A DNA stretch of 64,000 nt from an uncultured Clostridia bacterium (GTDB lineage: Bacteria > Bacillota > Clostridia > Christensenellales > Aristaeellaceae): NCBI GenBank assembly GCA_934667105.1, contig CAKULG010000002.1, positions 62,001-126,000 on the forward strand, given 5' to 3'. Within the stretch, counting starts at the first letter, position 1, and every line of letters begins with the position of its first letter. A program made the translations under genes and the position numbers. Below, piece by piece: positions 1 through 9,196 of the stretch. A model generated the notes under the pieces. That model saw only the letters and a list, made by a program, of their open reading frames with translations. It was not told the origin of the DNA and did not search any database.

Positions 1-662
1 TGCAAAAGCTGGCGGGAAACGCGAATGAGCTTGTTGATGGTTTCCACCATATGGACGGGGATGCGGATGGTGCGGGCCTGATCGGCGATAGCGCGGGTGA
101 TAGCCTGACGAATCCACCAGGTGGCGTAGGTGGAGAATTTATAGCCCTTGCGGTAATCGAATTTTTCCACGGCCTTAATCAGGCCCAGGTTGCCCTCCTG
201 AATCAGATCCAGGAACAGCATGCCCCGGCCCACATAGCGCTTGGCGATGGAAACCACCAGGCGCAGGTTTGCCTCCGCCAGCTTTTTCTTGGCTTCCTCG
301 TCGCCCTGCTCCATGCGCTGGGCGATTTCGATTTCCTCCTCGGCGGTCAGAAGCGGAACCCGGCCGATCTCCTTGAGATACATGCGCACCGGATCGTCGA
401 TGCTGATGCCGTCGGGGATGGAAAGGTCCAGATCGTCGGGCATGGGCTCGGGCTGGGCGGCGGATTTAGGCTCCTCGTCCCCCCTGGTTACGGCGATGCC
501 CATGGCCTCCAGCGTTTCCAGCACATTGTCAAACTGCTCCGGATCGATTTCACAGGCGGCAAGCTTGTTGATGATCTCGTCATAGGTTAAAGAGCCTTTT
601 CTTTTTCCCAGTTCAAATAATTCGTTCAGCTTTGCCTGCTTCGCATCCACATGCGTGCTCAT
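1..662 (-). CDS. rpoD: RNA polymerase sigma factor RpoD/SigA (N-terminal part, cut by window edge)
   Basis: Primary sigma factor that directs core RNA polymerase to housekeeping promoters. The minus strand reads from ATG at 662 without a stop to base 1, about 220 residues. Visible are a short N-terminal region resembling region 1.1, then the diagnostic sigma-70 stretch DPVRMYLKEIG (region 1.2) and region 2 motifs such as NLRLVVSIAKRY, LIQEGNLGLIKAVEKFDY and YATWWIRQAI. Regions 3 and 4 lie beyond the left edge. An AGAGGAG ribosome binding site stands about 10 bases before the ATG. It follows dnaG by 24 bp on the same strand, the classic dnaG-rpoD arrangement, so the two are probably co-transcribed. 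Confidence 0.95.
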   Translation of the reverse strand, partial: MSTHVDAKQAKLNELFELGKRKGSLTYDEIINKLAACEIDPEQFDNVLETLEAMGIAVTRGDEEPKSAAQPEPMPDDLDLSIPDGISIDDPVRMYLKEIGRVPLLTAEEEIEIAQRMEQGDEEAKKKLAEANLRLVVSIAKRYVGRGMLFLDLIQEGNLGLIKAVEKFDYRKGYKFSTYATWWIRQAITRAIADQARTIRIPVHMVETINKLIRVSRQLL

Positions 663-686
663 GGGCTCAAAACTCCTCTCTTGCCG

Positions 687-2438
687 TCAGTGGCCCTGCT
701 GCTTTAAGCGGGCCAATTCTTTCGAAAGCGTCGTCAACTCCCGCAGCGCGCCCGCCCGGGTTTGGGGTTCCTGGGCGCTGCGAAGTAATTCGGTCATTTT
801 GTTCATTTCCTGCTGCAATCGCTTGATGTGCAGATTGCGCAGGCAGTCCTCCGCGATAACGGCGGCGTTTTCCTGCTCCGCGTCGCTCAGCAGGGAGAAA
901 ACCTCCCCCGCCGCCTGGCGCGCAGGGTCGTCCTCCGCCTGGGAAAGAATCTGCGCGGGGGTCTGCCCCGCCAAAAGCGCCTGGGCGATGGCGCGGAACC
1001 GCTCGTCCTCAAAATCCTCCGGGCGGATCATTTCCCGGGGAATGCGCCCCGCCGAAAACAGGGCCAGCAGCATTTGCTCGGTTCGGTCGCCCTGGGAAAA
1101 AGGCCGCTTTGCGGATAAGTTTTCCCGCTGCGGCGGTGAATTATGCTGAGCCGCCGGGGCGGATACGCCCATCTGCGCGGCCAGCACCTCCCGGGAAAAG
1201 CCCGTCTGCACGGAGAGCAGCTCCAGATAATTTTCCAGTTCCACCGGCTCCTGAATTTTTTTAAACAGCGCCGCGCAGGCCTTGGCGTATTCCGTGCGTC
1301 CGTCCTGGGTTTCCAGATCGAACTGTCCGCGCAGCCGCTGCATACGGTAGGCCACGGGGTGCATGGGCTTGAGGGCCTGAAAGGCTTCCAGCCCCCGCTG
1401 GCGGATAAATTCGTCCGGATCCAGCCCGTCGGGGAAATAGAGCACACGGGCCGGAACCGCCTCTTCTTCGAAAATGGTCAGCGCGCGCTCAATGGCGTGC
1501 TGCCCCGCCTCGTCGCCGTCGTAGGCCACCCACACCTCGGGCACAAAGCGCTTGAGCAGGCGCGCCTGCTCGGCGGTGAGGGAGGTGCCCAGCGTGGCCA
1601 CCGCCCCCGCCACCCCTGCCTGGGTGATGGCCACCACGTCCATGTAGCCCTCCACCAGGATAGCGCGCTTTAAATCGCGCAGCTTTTTGACCAGGTTGAT
1701 GGCGTATACGCCCTTGCGCTTATTAAAAACCGGAGTGTCGGCGGTGTTGAGATATTTGGGCTTGGCGTCGCCCATAGCGCGGCCGCCGAAGCCCAGCACG
1801 TTTCCCCGCTGATCGATAATGGGAAACATCACGCGGCTGCGAAACATATCGTAGGCGGTATCGCCCTTCACCACGGAAAGCCCCGCCTGGCTCAATTCCT
1901 CCTGGGAATAGCCCTTTTTCAGCAGGAAAGCGGTGAGCACATCCCATTGCTCCCCCGAAGCGCCCAGGCCGAAGCGGCGAATGGTGCCGTCGTCCAGGCC
2001 GCGGCGGTAAAAATAATCCAGCGCCGCCTTGCCCTCGGGCTGCCACAGGCGGTCGTGATAAAAACGGGCAGCCTCCCGATTGGCGGCCAGCAGCCGATCC
2101 CGCAGGGCGCGGCGGCGTTCGTAATCGGGATCCTCCTGCATTTCGGGCAGGGCCATATGCGCCCGTTCCGCCAGCAGCTTCACCGCCTCGAAAAAACTGA
2201 CCCGCTCCATTTCCATCACGAACTGCACCACGTTGCCCCCGGCCTTGCAGCCGAAGCAATAATACAGGTTCAATTCCGCGTTCACGGAAAAGGAAGGGGT
2301 TTTCTCATGATGGAAAGGGCACAGGCCCCAATAGCGCCGACCGTCTTTTTTTAAAGGAAGATAGCTGGAAACGACGGAAACAATATCAGTTTTCGCATAT
2401 AGCTCGTCCAGCCATGCGGACGGAATTCGCTCCGCCAT
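687..2438 (-). CDS. dnaG: DNA primase DnaG
   Basis: Synthesises RNA primers for replication. The 583-residue protein starts MAERIPSAWLDELY. A CHC2 zinc finger is complete (C40, H43, C61, C64 in CPFHHEKTPSF and YYCFGCKAGG). The catalytic core follows with FGGRAMGDAKPKYLN, and the Toprim motif LVEGYMDVVAITQAG carries the conserved Glu, with the Asp pair in AYDGDEAG. The C-terminal third is the helicase-interaction region. Length is usual for the family. An upstream GTG/ATG-type start at 2495 has no Shine-Dalgarno, while AAAGGAGG sits 8 bases before the ATG at 2438, so that start was chosen. It lies 84 bp after dgt and 24 bp before rpoD. Confidence 0.97.
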   Translation of the reverse strand: MAERIPSAWLDELYAKTDIVSVVSSYLPLKKDGRRYWGLCPFHHEKTPSFSVNAELNLYYCFGCKAGGNVVQFVMEMERVSFFEAVKLLAERAHMALPEMQEDPDYERRRALRDRLLAANREAARFYHDRLWQPEGKAALDYFYRRGLDDGTIRRFGLGASGEQWDVLTAFLLKKGYSQEELSQAGLSVVKGDTAYDMFRSRVMFPIIDQRGNVLGFGGRAMGDAKPKYLNTADTPVFNKRKGVYAINLVKKLRDLKRAILVEGYMDVVAITQAGVAGAVATLGTSLTAEQARLLKRFVPEVWVAYDGDEAGQHAIERALTIFEEEAVPARVLYFPDGLDPDEFIRQRGLEAFQALKPMHPVAYRMQRLRGQFDLETQDGRTEYAKACAALFKKIQEPVELENYLELLSVQTGFSREVLAAQMGVSAPAAQHNSPPQRENLSAKRPFSQGDRTEQMLLALFSAGRIPREMIRPEDFEDERFRAIAQALLAGQTPAQILSQAEDDPARQAAGEVFSLLSDAEQENAAVIAEDCLRNLHIKRLQQEMNKMTELLRSAQEPQTRAGALRELTTLSKELARLKQQGH

Positions 2439-2521
2439 TTCAGCGCCTCCTTTCTTCTGTGCTATAATTCGCGGGCCGCGGCTATTTTCCTGCAAAAAAA
2501 GATATTTTTTGCGAATTCGAA

Positions 2522-3523
2522 TTATAACACAGGAAACGCCGCGGGCACGAACAGGCCCTGATAGGTGCGCAGAGCGTAGCGATCGGTCATGCAGGCCAGA
2601 AAATCCGTCACGGCGCGCTCCGTGCCGTCCCGATAGGAAATCTGCACATATTCCAGCGGCATTTCGCCGGGATGCTCCATATAATATTCAAACAGCGAGC
2701 AAAGCACATGATCGCATTTTTCTTCTTCCTTGTGCCGCCACTCATCCATATAGACGCGCTCAAAAAGGAAGGCGCGCAGCGCGTCGCTGGCCTCCTGGAT
2801 AGGGGCGCTCATGCGCACGAAGGGCTGGCCCGTGCTTTCCCGCACAATATCGGAAATCATGGTGTCGATCCGCTGGCCATGGGTTTCTCCCAGGATGCGC
2901 AGCAGCTCGGAGGGCAGTTCGAATTCCCGCAGCACCCCCGCTCGAATGGCGTCGTCAATATCATGATTGATATAGGCGATACGATCCGCCCGGGCCACGC
3001 AGGCCCCCTCCAGCGTGGCGGGCACCAGCTTGCCGGAATGATTCAGAATGCCGTCCCGCACCTCCCAGGTCAAGTTCAGCCCCTCGCCGTCCTCCAGCGT
3101 TTCCACCACCCGCAGGCTTTGCTGATTATGGGAAAAGCCGTCGTGGGTGAGGCGGTTCAGCGTCCGCTCGCCGCTGTGGCCAAATGGGGTATGGCCCAGA
3201 TCGTGGCCCAGGGCGATGGCCTCGGTCAGATCCTCGTTCAGCCGCAGGGCCCGGGCCAGCGTCCGCGCCACTTGGGACACCTCCAGCGTGTGGGTCAGCC
3301 GCGTGCGGTAATGATCCCCCTCCGGGGCGATGAACACCTGCGTTTTGAATTTCAGGCGGCGAAAGCTCTTGCAATGCAGAATGCGATCCCGATCCCGCTG
3401 AAAGGCCGTGCGCAGGGGGCAGGGCTCCATGGGCCGCACTCGGCCCTTGGTATCGGCGCTGCATACGGCGTAAGGGGAAAGATATGCTCTTTCCCGGGCT
3501 TCCAGTTCCTCCCGGACGGTCAT
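2522..3523 (-). CDS. dgt: dGTP triphosphohydrolase-like HD protein (Dgt family)
   Basis: Predicted deoxynucleoside triphosphate triphosphohydrolase that splits dGTP (or other dNTPs) into nucleoside and tripolyphosphate. The 333-residue protein carries the HD-domain metal ligands in the order H...HD...D: TRLTHTLEVSQ, then GHDLGHTPFGHSGE, then a downstream YINHDIDDAIRAG with the last Asp. This matches the short Firmicute Dgt-like proteins rather than the longer E. coli enzyme. The start at 3523 is favoured by GGGAGG 8 bases upstream; an ATG nine codons earlier (3550) has no ribosome binding site. It sits directly upstream of dnaG-rpoD, a common Clostridia arrangement that ties dNTP control to replication. 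Confidence 0.92.
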   Translation of the reverse strand: MTVREELEARERAYLSPYAVCSADTKGRVRPMEPCPLRTAFQRDRDRILHCKSFRRLKFKTQVFIAPEGDHYRTRLTHTLEVSQVARTLARALRLNEDLTEAIALGHDLGHTPFGHSGERTLNRLTHDGFSHNQQSLRVVETLEDGEGLNLTWEVRDGILNHSGKLVPATLEGACVARADRIAYINHDIDDAIRAGVLREFELPSELLRILGETHGQRIDTMISDIVRESTGQPFVRMSAPIQEASDALRAFLFERVYMDEWRHKEEEKCDHVLCSLFEYYMEHPGEMPLEYVQISYRDGTERAVTDFLACMTDRYALRTYQGLFVPAAFPVL

Positions 3524-3768
3524 GGACGCGGCCTCCCTTCCATTTTTCATTGCATATATACAACGCGCCGCGCCGCATTTCCTGTTTTTTTCTGGGAATT
3601 AAATATATAATATTACATACATAAATAGAGCGGGAGAGCCTTCCTTGACGCCCTGGTTCCTTGGCCGTCAAAGAGCGCTCCTCCGCGCCCTCTCATCGCA
3701 AAAAAGCCGATTGGGCAATTTGAGGAAGCAGGAAATTCGCCTGTTTTTCCATTTATAAAAGAAAAGAA

Positions 3769-3799
3769 CCGATAAAAAAACAGCCCGTTTCTTTATCGG
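3769..3799 (-). terminator. Intrinsic terminator of the C39-like gene
   Basis: A 13-bp stem with one mismatch (CCGATAAAGAAAC paired with its complement) closes a 5-base loop and is followed on the minus strand by a TTCTTTTCTTTT tract. It lies 38 bp past the stop of the C39-like gene. The rest of the 3524-3836 gap is A/T-rich, holds the presumed dgt promoter region and shows no gene. Confidence 0.75.
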
Positions 3800-3836
3800 C
3801 AAAAAATTCTTGCAGGCGATTGGCGAACAGCCGCGC

Positions 3837-4685
3837 TTATTGCTTTTCGAACAGCATAAAGCTGCTCAGGCGGGCGTATTTCACATCCTCCAGCAGCAAG
3901 GACACATACCCCGGCTGATGAATATGCAGCTTTCCTGCGTAATTCGTTTTATACGTTTCCCGGCACAGAGGATCCAGCACATACAGGCTTTCCTCGTCCG
4001 CGGCGATAAGCGTCACATAATGGCCGGTGTTGGTGAAAGCGCCGCCCCGGGCGGCCAGGGCCACCGCGATTCCCCCCGTCCGGACGGTATCCAGCGCCTG
4101 CTGATAATCCGTCGTAATGTTATAAGAAAGGCCGTAGATTTCCGCGATGCCCTTGATAAAGCCCGTGCCCGTGCCAATGCCTGCGGAGCGGCTCAACAGC
4201 CCCATGGTGTTGTTCCCGGCTGCGAAATCGCCGAAGATCAGGGGCAAGAAGCGTTCATAATCCCGATCCGAGGTGAGGGCGTAGCGCACATGACGATGGC
4301 GGCAGTTGCTCTTGCTCAGGGAGCAGGAGCACAGGGTGTATTCCCGCTTGGCATAAGCGGAAATTTTCGATAGTTCCTCCGCCGGAACCAGCGCCCGCAC
4401 CGCCATGGCCACCGCCGTGGGGGCGCAGCCCGCGTCGCCAAAGTTGCGGATGGATTCCGCTTTACTGTTTTCATAAATCAGCGGGGTCCACAATTCGTCG
4501 TTCTGAGCGTAATAGCGCATACCGCCCCGGGCGGTATCCACCCAGCCGGACACGCTTTCCGGCGCGGTGAAATACGCCTCCATCTGGGTGAGGGCGTCCG
4601 CAAAAGAAGCATGCGGGGCCAGCGCCAGAAAAACGCAGACAAGCCATAGCCCCACCCGCGTCAATCCTTTGCAAAATTCCCGCAT
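3837..4685 (-). CDS. Secreted C39-like cysteine peptidase family protein
   Basis: 282 residues with a signal peptide (hydrophobic segment about 10-27, ending HASFA|DA). The mature part resembles the Peptidase_C39_2 fold (papain-like): a catalytic-type Cys87 in GDAGCAPTAVAMA, His222 in NTGHYVTLI and Asp238 in VLDPL, in the expected order and spacing. The GCAPTAVAM context is characteristic of this family. Several extra cysteines (around 119-128) are unusual and may bind metal or form disulfides. It is probably exported and acts on peptides or cell-wall material; the substrate is unknown. It stands alone between yebC and a terminator, 54 bp after yebC on the same strand. Confidence 0.75.
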   Translation of the reverse strand: MREFCKGLTRVGLWLVCVFLALAPHASFADALTQMEAYFTAPESVSGWVDTARGGMRYYAQNDELWTPLIYENSKAESIRNFGDAGCAPTAVAMAVRALVPAEELSKISAYAKREYTLCSCSLSKSNCRHRHVRYALTSDRDYERFLPLIFGDFAAGNNTMGLLSRSAGIGTGTGFIKGIAEIYGLSYNITTDYQQALDTVRTGGIAVALAARGGAFTNTGHYVTLIAADEESLYVLDPLCRETYKTNYAGKLHIHQPGYVSLLLEDVKYARLSSFMLFEKQ

Positions 4686-4739
4686 GCTTCTTCCTGTTCC
4701 CGCGCAAAAGGCGCGAATTACCGGCGTTTTTCCGCCCGA

Positions 4740-5486
4740 TTATTCCTCTTCTTCTTCCTCGGGCAGCTCGGCGTTGTGGTACACTTCGCTCACATCGTCG
4801 TTATCTTCCAGCATATCCAGCAGCTTCATAATCTTGTTGAGGGTGTCGGGATCCTCCACCGCCACGGTGTTCTGGGGCACCATCTGCTTATCGGCGGAAA
4901 GGAAAGCGAAGCCGTCCGCTTCCAGCTTTTCCCGCACGGCGGAAAAATCGTTGGGGGCGGTGTACACTTCAAAAGCGTCGTCGTCCACCTTCACATCCTC
5001 GGCGCCCGCGTCCAGGGCCTGCATCATGACCTCGTCCTCGTCCATGCCGGGCTCTTTTTCGATCACGATCACGCCCTTATTATCGAACATATAGCTGACG
5101 GAGCCGGGCGTGCCCAGGGAACCGCCGTTTTTATCGAAGATGTGGCGCACGTCGCTGGAGGTGCGGTTGCGGTTATCCGTCACGATTTGGGCGATAATGG
5201 CCACGCCGCCGGGGGCATAGCCTTCGTAGGTGATTTCTTCATAGGTCGCCCCGGTGCCTTCGCCGGCGGCCTTTTTAATGCTGCGCTGGATGTTATCGTT
5301 GGGCATATTGTTGGCCTTGGCCTTGGCGATAATATCCTTCAGCTTGCTGTTGGATTCAGGATTCGCGCCGCCCTCGCGCACGGCGATGGCGATTTCGCGG
5401 CCGATCTTGGTGAAAATCTTGCCGCGGGCCGCGTCGGTCTTGCCTTTTTTGGCTTGAATATTGTGCCATTTAGAATGTCCGGACAT
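4740..5486 (-). CDS. yebC: YebC/PmpR family regulatory protein
   Basis: 248 residues, the usual family length, beginning with the invariant MSGHSKWHNIQAKKGK. The family was long annotated as DNA-binding regulators; related proteins (TACO1, YebC2) act in translation, relieving stalling on proline stretches, so the exact role here is uncertain. Typical motifs KIFTKIGREI and GYAPGGVAIIAQIVTDNRNRT are intact. The C-terminus ends in a run of six Glu. A GGGAGGGG ribosome binding site precedes the ATG. It has its own strong promoter at 5532-5560. Confidence 0.93.
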   Translation of the reverse strand: MSGHSKWHNIQAKKGKTDAARGKIFTKIGREIAIAVREGGANPESNSKLKDIIAKAKANNMPNDNIQRSIKKAAGEGTGATYEEITYEGYAPGGVAIIAQIVTDNRNRTSSDVRHIFDKNGGSLGTPGSVSYMFDNKGVIVIEKEPGMDEDEVMMQALDAGAEDVKVDDDAFEVYTAPNDFSAVREKLEADGFAFLSADKQMVPQNTVAVEDPDTLNKIMKLLDMLEDNDDVSEVYHNAELPEEEEEE

Positions 5487-5531
5487 GGTTTACCCCTCCC
5501 ATAAGGAATCCAATCAAAAATGAAACGCTTT

Positions 5532-5560
5532 ATTATAGCACACAATTTCCCATTCGTCAA
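5532..5560 (-). promoter_or_regulatory. Sigma-A promoter of yebC
   Basis: On the minus strand TTGACG (5555-5560) is separated by exactly 17 bases from TATAAT (5532-5537), with a TGC extension before the -10. The predicted start lies about 40 bases before the yebC ATG. Confidence 0.8.
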
Positions 5561-5575
5561 ATCCCGCCGCGAAGA

Positions 5576-6355
5576 TCAAACCACTTCCAGCGCAGGGCAG
5601 GCCTTGCGGATCTTGGCCGCCATTTCCGGCTCCAGCCCGTCGTCGGTGAGCAGCGCGTCCACTTCCCGCAGATCACAGATGCGCGCCAGGGCCACCCGGC
5701 CGAATTTTGTGTGATCCGCCGCGATCACACTGCGTTCCGCTGCCCGCAGCATCAGCTTTTTCACGCCGATCTCCTCAAAATTCGCGTTGGTCACGCCCCC
5801 GGTCACGCTAATACCGTCCGCGCCGATAAAGGCGACGTCCACATGCGTGCTGCGGATAAAATCCTCCGGCATGGTGCCGATCAACTCCTGCCGCCCCTGC
5901 CGCCGGGTGCCGCCGGTGACGATGAGGGTGCTGGAGGGATGCAGGGGCGTTTGATAGGCGATGTAAAGATCATTGGTAATCAGCGTGAGCCCTTCATGGC
6001 GGGAAAGCGCCTGGGCGATAAAAAAAGCGGTGGTGCCCGAATCGATGAGCACAGTATCCCCCGGATGCACCATCTGGGCCGCCCGGGCCGCGATGCGCTG
6101 CTTCGCCTCGGGCATCAGGGCGATTTTTTCGCTGTACATATGCTCGAAGGAGGTGCTGTGATCCGCCTTGATCGCCCCGCCGTGGGTGCGCCGAAGCGCG
6201 CCCTGACGATCCAGATCATCCAGATCCCTGCGCACCGTGGCCTCTGAAACATGAAATTTCTCCGCCAGCTCATGAATCTGCGCGCTGGTATTGGCCTCGA
6301 TATATTCGATCATCTTTTTCTGACGCTCGGCCGGAATATATACGCTGTGCTCCAT
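5576..6355 (-). CDS. DeoR family transcriptional regulator
   Basis: 259 residues. The N-terminal winged helix-turn-helix reads RQKKMIEYIEANTSAQIHEL... with the DeoR signature VSEATVRRDLDDLD and RTHGGA. The C-terminal DeoRC sensor domain has the phosphosugar-binding stretch DSGTTAFFIAQAL and GADGIS, so the effector is probably a sugar phosphate. The GTG at 6364 overlaps the ribosome binding site; the ATG at 6355 has AGGAGG at 8 bases and is preferred. No sugar catabolic gene is adjacent, so the target is not evident from context. Autoregulation is possible through its promoter at 6405-6433. Confidence 0.9.
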   Translation of the reverse strand: MEHSVYIPAERQKKMIEYIEANTSAQIHELAEKFHVSEATVRRDLDDLDRQGALRRTHGGAIKADHSTSFEHMYSEKIALMPEAKQRIAARAAQMVHPGDTVLIDSGTTAFFIAQALSRHEGLTLITNDLYIAYQTPLHPSSTLIVTGGTRRQGRQELIGTMPEDFIRSTHVDVAFIGADGISVTGGVTNANFEEIGVKKLMLRAAERSVIAADHTKFGRVALARICDLREVDALLTDDGLEPEMAAKIRKACPALEVV

Positions 6356-6404
6356 CAGGCCCACCTCCTGCGGCTTTTTTCATTATCAGTTGCTTTTCTC
6401 TCCT

Positions 6405-6433
6405 ATCATACCGCATTTTCTTGCATTTGTAAA
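6405..6433 (-). promoter_or_regulatory. Promoter of the DeoR gene
   Basis: Minus-strand TTTACA (6428-6433), a 17-base spacer and TATGAT (6405-6410), about 50 bases before the ATG. Confidence 0.65.
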
Positions 6434-6559
6434 GCAAATTCAATCATTTTAAAGGCTTCGTCTGCTCGATTATGCGTAATTTATTTTCTTACGCTTTTCA
6501 AATTCACATCGCGCCGCCCGCTTTTTTCCCGCAAGGCGCTTCCTTTTATGCGGATTTTA

Positions 6560-6568
6560 TGCTATACT
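6560..6568 (+). promoter_or_regulatory. Extended -10 promoter of the yerC-pcrA unit
   Basis: TGCTATACT is an extended -10 element; the -35 region is poor (CTTCCT-like). Predicted transcription starts about 25 bases before the yerC start. Confidence 0.6.
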
Positions 6569-6599
6569 AAAGCAGAAAAGCAGGAAAGAGGGATTGGGT

Positions 6600-6890
6600 A
6601 TGACGCACGAAGATACGGCCCGTCTGCTGGATGCGATTCTCTCCCTGAAAACGCGGGAGGAATTGCAGCGTTTTTTTGAGGATCTATGCACCATCCAGGA
6701 AATCAACAGCATGGCGCAGCGCTACGAAGTGGCGCAATATCTGGATCAGGGGCTGACCTATGCGCAGATCGCCGAAATAACCCACGCCAGCACCGCCACC
6801 ATCAGCCGCGTAAACCGCAGCCTGGTTTACGGGGCGGAGGGCTACAAGCTGGCGCTTTCGCGCGCGCGTAATCAAAAAGAAGAGGCATGA
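6600..6890 (+). CDS. yerC: YerC/YecD family TrpR-related DNA-binding protein
   Basis: 96-residue protein of the TrpR/YerC family. The helix-turn-helix is clear: LTYAQIAEITHASTATISRVNRSLVYG, with the family's characteristic ATISRVNR recognition helix. Residues 1-50 form the dimerisation helices (LCTIQEINSMAQRYEVA). In B. subtilis the homologue is encoded just upstream of pcrB-pcrA-ligA, and here it overlaps pcrA by an ATGA, so context and sequence agree. The ATG at 6600 is preferred over a TTG two codons upstream because of the GAGGG ribosome binding site. The ligand or target genes are not known from the sequence. Confidence 0.92.
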   Translation: MTHEDTARLLDAILSLKTREELQRFFEDLCTIQEINSMAQRYEVAQYLDQGLTYAQIAEITHASTATISRVNRSLVYGAEGYKLALSRARNQKEEA

Positions 6891-9157
6891 CGATGGATTT
6901 AACAGCATTGAACCCTATGCAGCGGCAGGCTGCGGAAACCCTGGAGGGCCCCCTTTTAATTCTGGCGGGAGCCGGCAGCGGCAAAACCAGAACCGTCACT
7001 TACCGCATCGCCAATCTGATCGCCCACGGCGTGCAGCCCTGGCATATCCTGGCGCTGACCTTCACCAACAAGGCCGCCAAGGAAATGCGGGAGCGGGTGG
7101 AAAAGCTGGTGGGCGCGGACGCGGGCGATATGTGGATCGGCACCTTTCATTCCGTGTGCGTGCGCGTTCTGCGGCGGGATATTGAGAAACTGGGCTATCA
7201 GCGCTCCTTCACCATTTATGATGAGGACGATCAGAACCGCGTGATCAAGGACGCCATCAAGGCCCTGCATTTGGATGAAAGCAAGCTGCCCGTCCGAGAG
7301 GTTCGGGGCAAGATTTCCGATGCGAAAAACCGCCTGCTCTCCCCGGACGAATGGTTCCAGGAATCCGCCAAGGATTACCGCAGTCAGCAGATTCACGACG
7401 TGATGACATATTACGAGGAGCGCCTGCACGCCGCTAACGCCCTGGATTTCGACGACCTGCTGCTGCGCACGCTGCAATTGTTTCTGGAGCATCCCCCGGT
7501 GCTGGATTATTACCGGCAGCGCTTTCTTTATGTGCATGTGGACGAATACCAGGATACCAACCCCGCCCAGTACGCCCTGATTAAGCTGCTGACCAAGGAA
7601 AGCCGCAATCTCTGCGTGGTGGGCGACGACGATCAATCCATCTACGGCTGGCGCGGGGCGGATATCCGCAATATTCTGGATTTTGAAAAGGATTTCCCCG
7701 ACGCGCAGGTGATTAAGCTGGAGCAGAATTACCGCTCCACCGCCATCATCCTGGACGCGGCCAACCAGGTCATCGCCCATAACCAGGGGCGCAAGGAAAA
7801 GGTGCTGTGGACGGACGCGGGCGAGGGCGAAAAAATCCGCCTCTACAGCGCCGGGGACGAACGGGAAGAGGCCGCCTGGATCTGCGAACAGATTCGTAAG
7901 CTGCAAAAGCAGGATTTTTCCTATTCCCAAATCGCCGTGCTGTACCGCATGCACGCCCAGAGCCGCGTGATTGAAGAAATGTTCATGCGGGCGGGCATCC
8001 CCTATCATGTTTTCGGCGGCACCCGGTTCTACGACCGCAAGGAAATTCGCGACGCGCTGGCTTATCTGCGGGTGATTGCCAACCCCGCCGACGACGTATC
8101 CCTGGCGCGGATTATCAACACGCCCAAGCGCTCCATCGGCGATTCCACCATCGCCCTTTTGCAGGAGGCCGCCCGGGAGCAGCAGGTGCCCCTCTTTTCC
8201 GTAATTAACGATCCCCCCGAGGCGCTTTCCGCCCGGCCCCGCCGCTGCATCGCGGATTTTGCAATGCTGCTGATGAAGCTGACCGCTCTGAAGGATACCC
8301 TTTCCCTTTCCGAATTCGTAAGCGCCATGCTCACGGAAACGGGCATGAAGGCGCAATTTGAAATCGAGGGCAACGAGGAAGCGCAGACCCGGCTGGAAAA
8401 CCTGATGGAATTCGCGGGCGCGGCCCATGAATTCGAGGCGCAGTCTCAAGATAAATCGCTGGAAGCCTTTTTGGAAAACGTGGCCCTGGTTACCGATCTG
8501 GACCGTCAGGAGGAAGCGCCCCAGTATGTGACGCTGATGACGCTGCACAGCGCCAAGGGCCTGGAATACGACGCGGTGTTCCTGGCGGGCATGGAGGAGG
8601 GCATCTTCCCCTCCATGCGCACCGCCATGGATGAAAAGCGCCTGGAGGAGGAGCGCCGCCTTTGCTATGTGGGCATCACCCGGGCCCGAAAGCGGCTGTT
8701 CCTTTCCTTTGCCCGGCGGCGGATGCTCTTTAACCAGATCACCCATAATCCCCCCTCCATGTTCCTCAAGGAAATTCCCGAGCGCCTGATTACCGACGAA
8801 TGGGCGGAAGCCACCCGCAAGAATTTCGCCCCCGAGCCCGTCCGGGAGCCCCTGCCCCCCCGCCGGGAGCGGCAGCGGAACCTGAGCTTCGGCACGCCCG
8901 GCATGTCCGCCTCCGGGGCCGCGCTGAATATCCCCGGCGTGCAGAAGGGCTTTGTGCCCTCCGCCGCCCGGGCGCAGCAAAGCGCCGTGGGCGCGCTGTA
9001 TCAGCCGGGGGATCACGTGCTGCATCGCAAGTTCGGCGAGGGCACGGTGCAGCAGGTGCGGGGCGCGGGGGCGGACGCACGCATCGTCATCGCCTTCACC
9101 GCCTACGGCACCAAGGAATTTTCCCTTTCCATCGCCCCCATTGTGAAAATCGATTGA
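6887..9157 (+). CDS. pcrA: ATP-dependent DNA helicase PcrA/UvrD
   Basis: Superfamily 1A 3'-5' helicase for repair and rolling-circle replication. All motifs are present: Walker A GAGSGKT (28-34), the Ia TFTNKAAKEM, motif II VDEYQDTN, motif III GDDDQSIYGWRGA, motif IV EQNYRST, motif V TLHSAKGLEYD and motif VI VGITRARKRL. At 756 residues it has the normal length, including the C-terminal Tudor-like segment (HRKFGEGTVQQV) that contacts RNA polymerase in homologues. Its start overlaps the yerC stop (ATGA), so translation is probably coupled. ligA follows 39 bp later, the conserved Firmicute order. Confidence 0.97.
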   Translation: MTMDLTALNPMQRQAAETLEGPLLILAGAGSGKTRTVTYRIANLIAHGVQPWHILALTFTNKAAKEMRERVEKLVGADAGDMWIGTFHSVCVRVLRRDIEKLGYQRSFTIYDEDDQNRVIKDAIKALHLDESKLPVREVRGKISDAKNRLLSPDEWFQESAKDYRSQQIHDVMTYYEERLHAANALDFDDLLLRTLQLFLEHPPVLDYYRQRFLYVHVDEYQDTNPAQYALIKLLTKESRNLCVVGDDDQSIYGWRGADIRNILDFEKDFPDAQVIKLEQNYRSTAIILDAANQVIAHNQGRKEKVLWTDAGEGEKIRLYSAGDEREEAAWICEQIRKLQKQDFSYSQIAVLYRMHAQSRVIEEMFMRAGIPYHVFGGTRFYDRKEIRDALAYLRVIANPADDVSLARIINTPKRSIGDSTIALLQEAAREQQVPLFSVINDPPEALSARPRRCIADFAMLLMKLTALKDTLSLSEFVSAMLTETGMKAQFEIEGNEEAQTRLENLMEFAGAAHEFEAQSQDKSLEAFLENVALVTDLDRQEEAPQYVTLMTLHSAKGLEYDAVFLAGMEEGIFPSMRTAMDEKRLEEERRLCYVGITRARKRLFLSFARRRMLFNQITHNPPSMFLKEIPERLITDEWAEATRKNFAPEPVREPLPPRRERQRNLSFGTPGMSASGAALNIPGVQKGFVPSAARAQQSAVGALYQPGDHVLHRKFGEGTVQQVRGAGADARIVIAFTAYGTKEFSLSIAPIVKID

Positions 9158-9196
9158 TTATATTCGCGCCTGCTGGGCGCGGAAAGCAGGTGCGAT

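Noticed and set aside
6956..9025. 689-residue minus-strand frame across pcrA
   Set aside because: Antisense shadow of a gene with all helicase motifs; no family resemblance.
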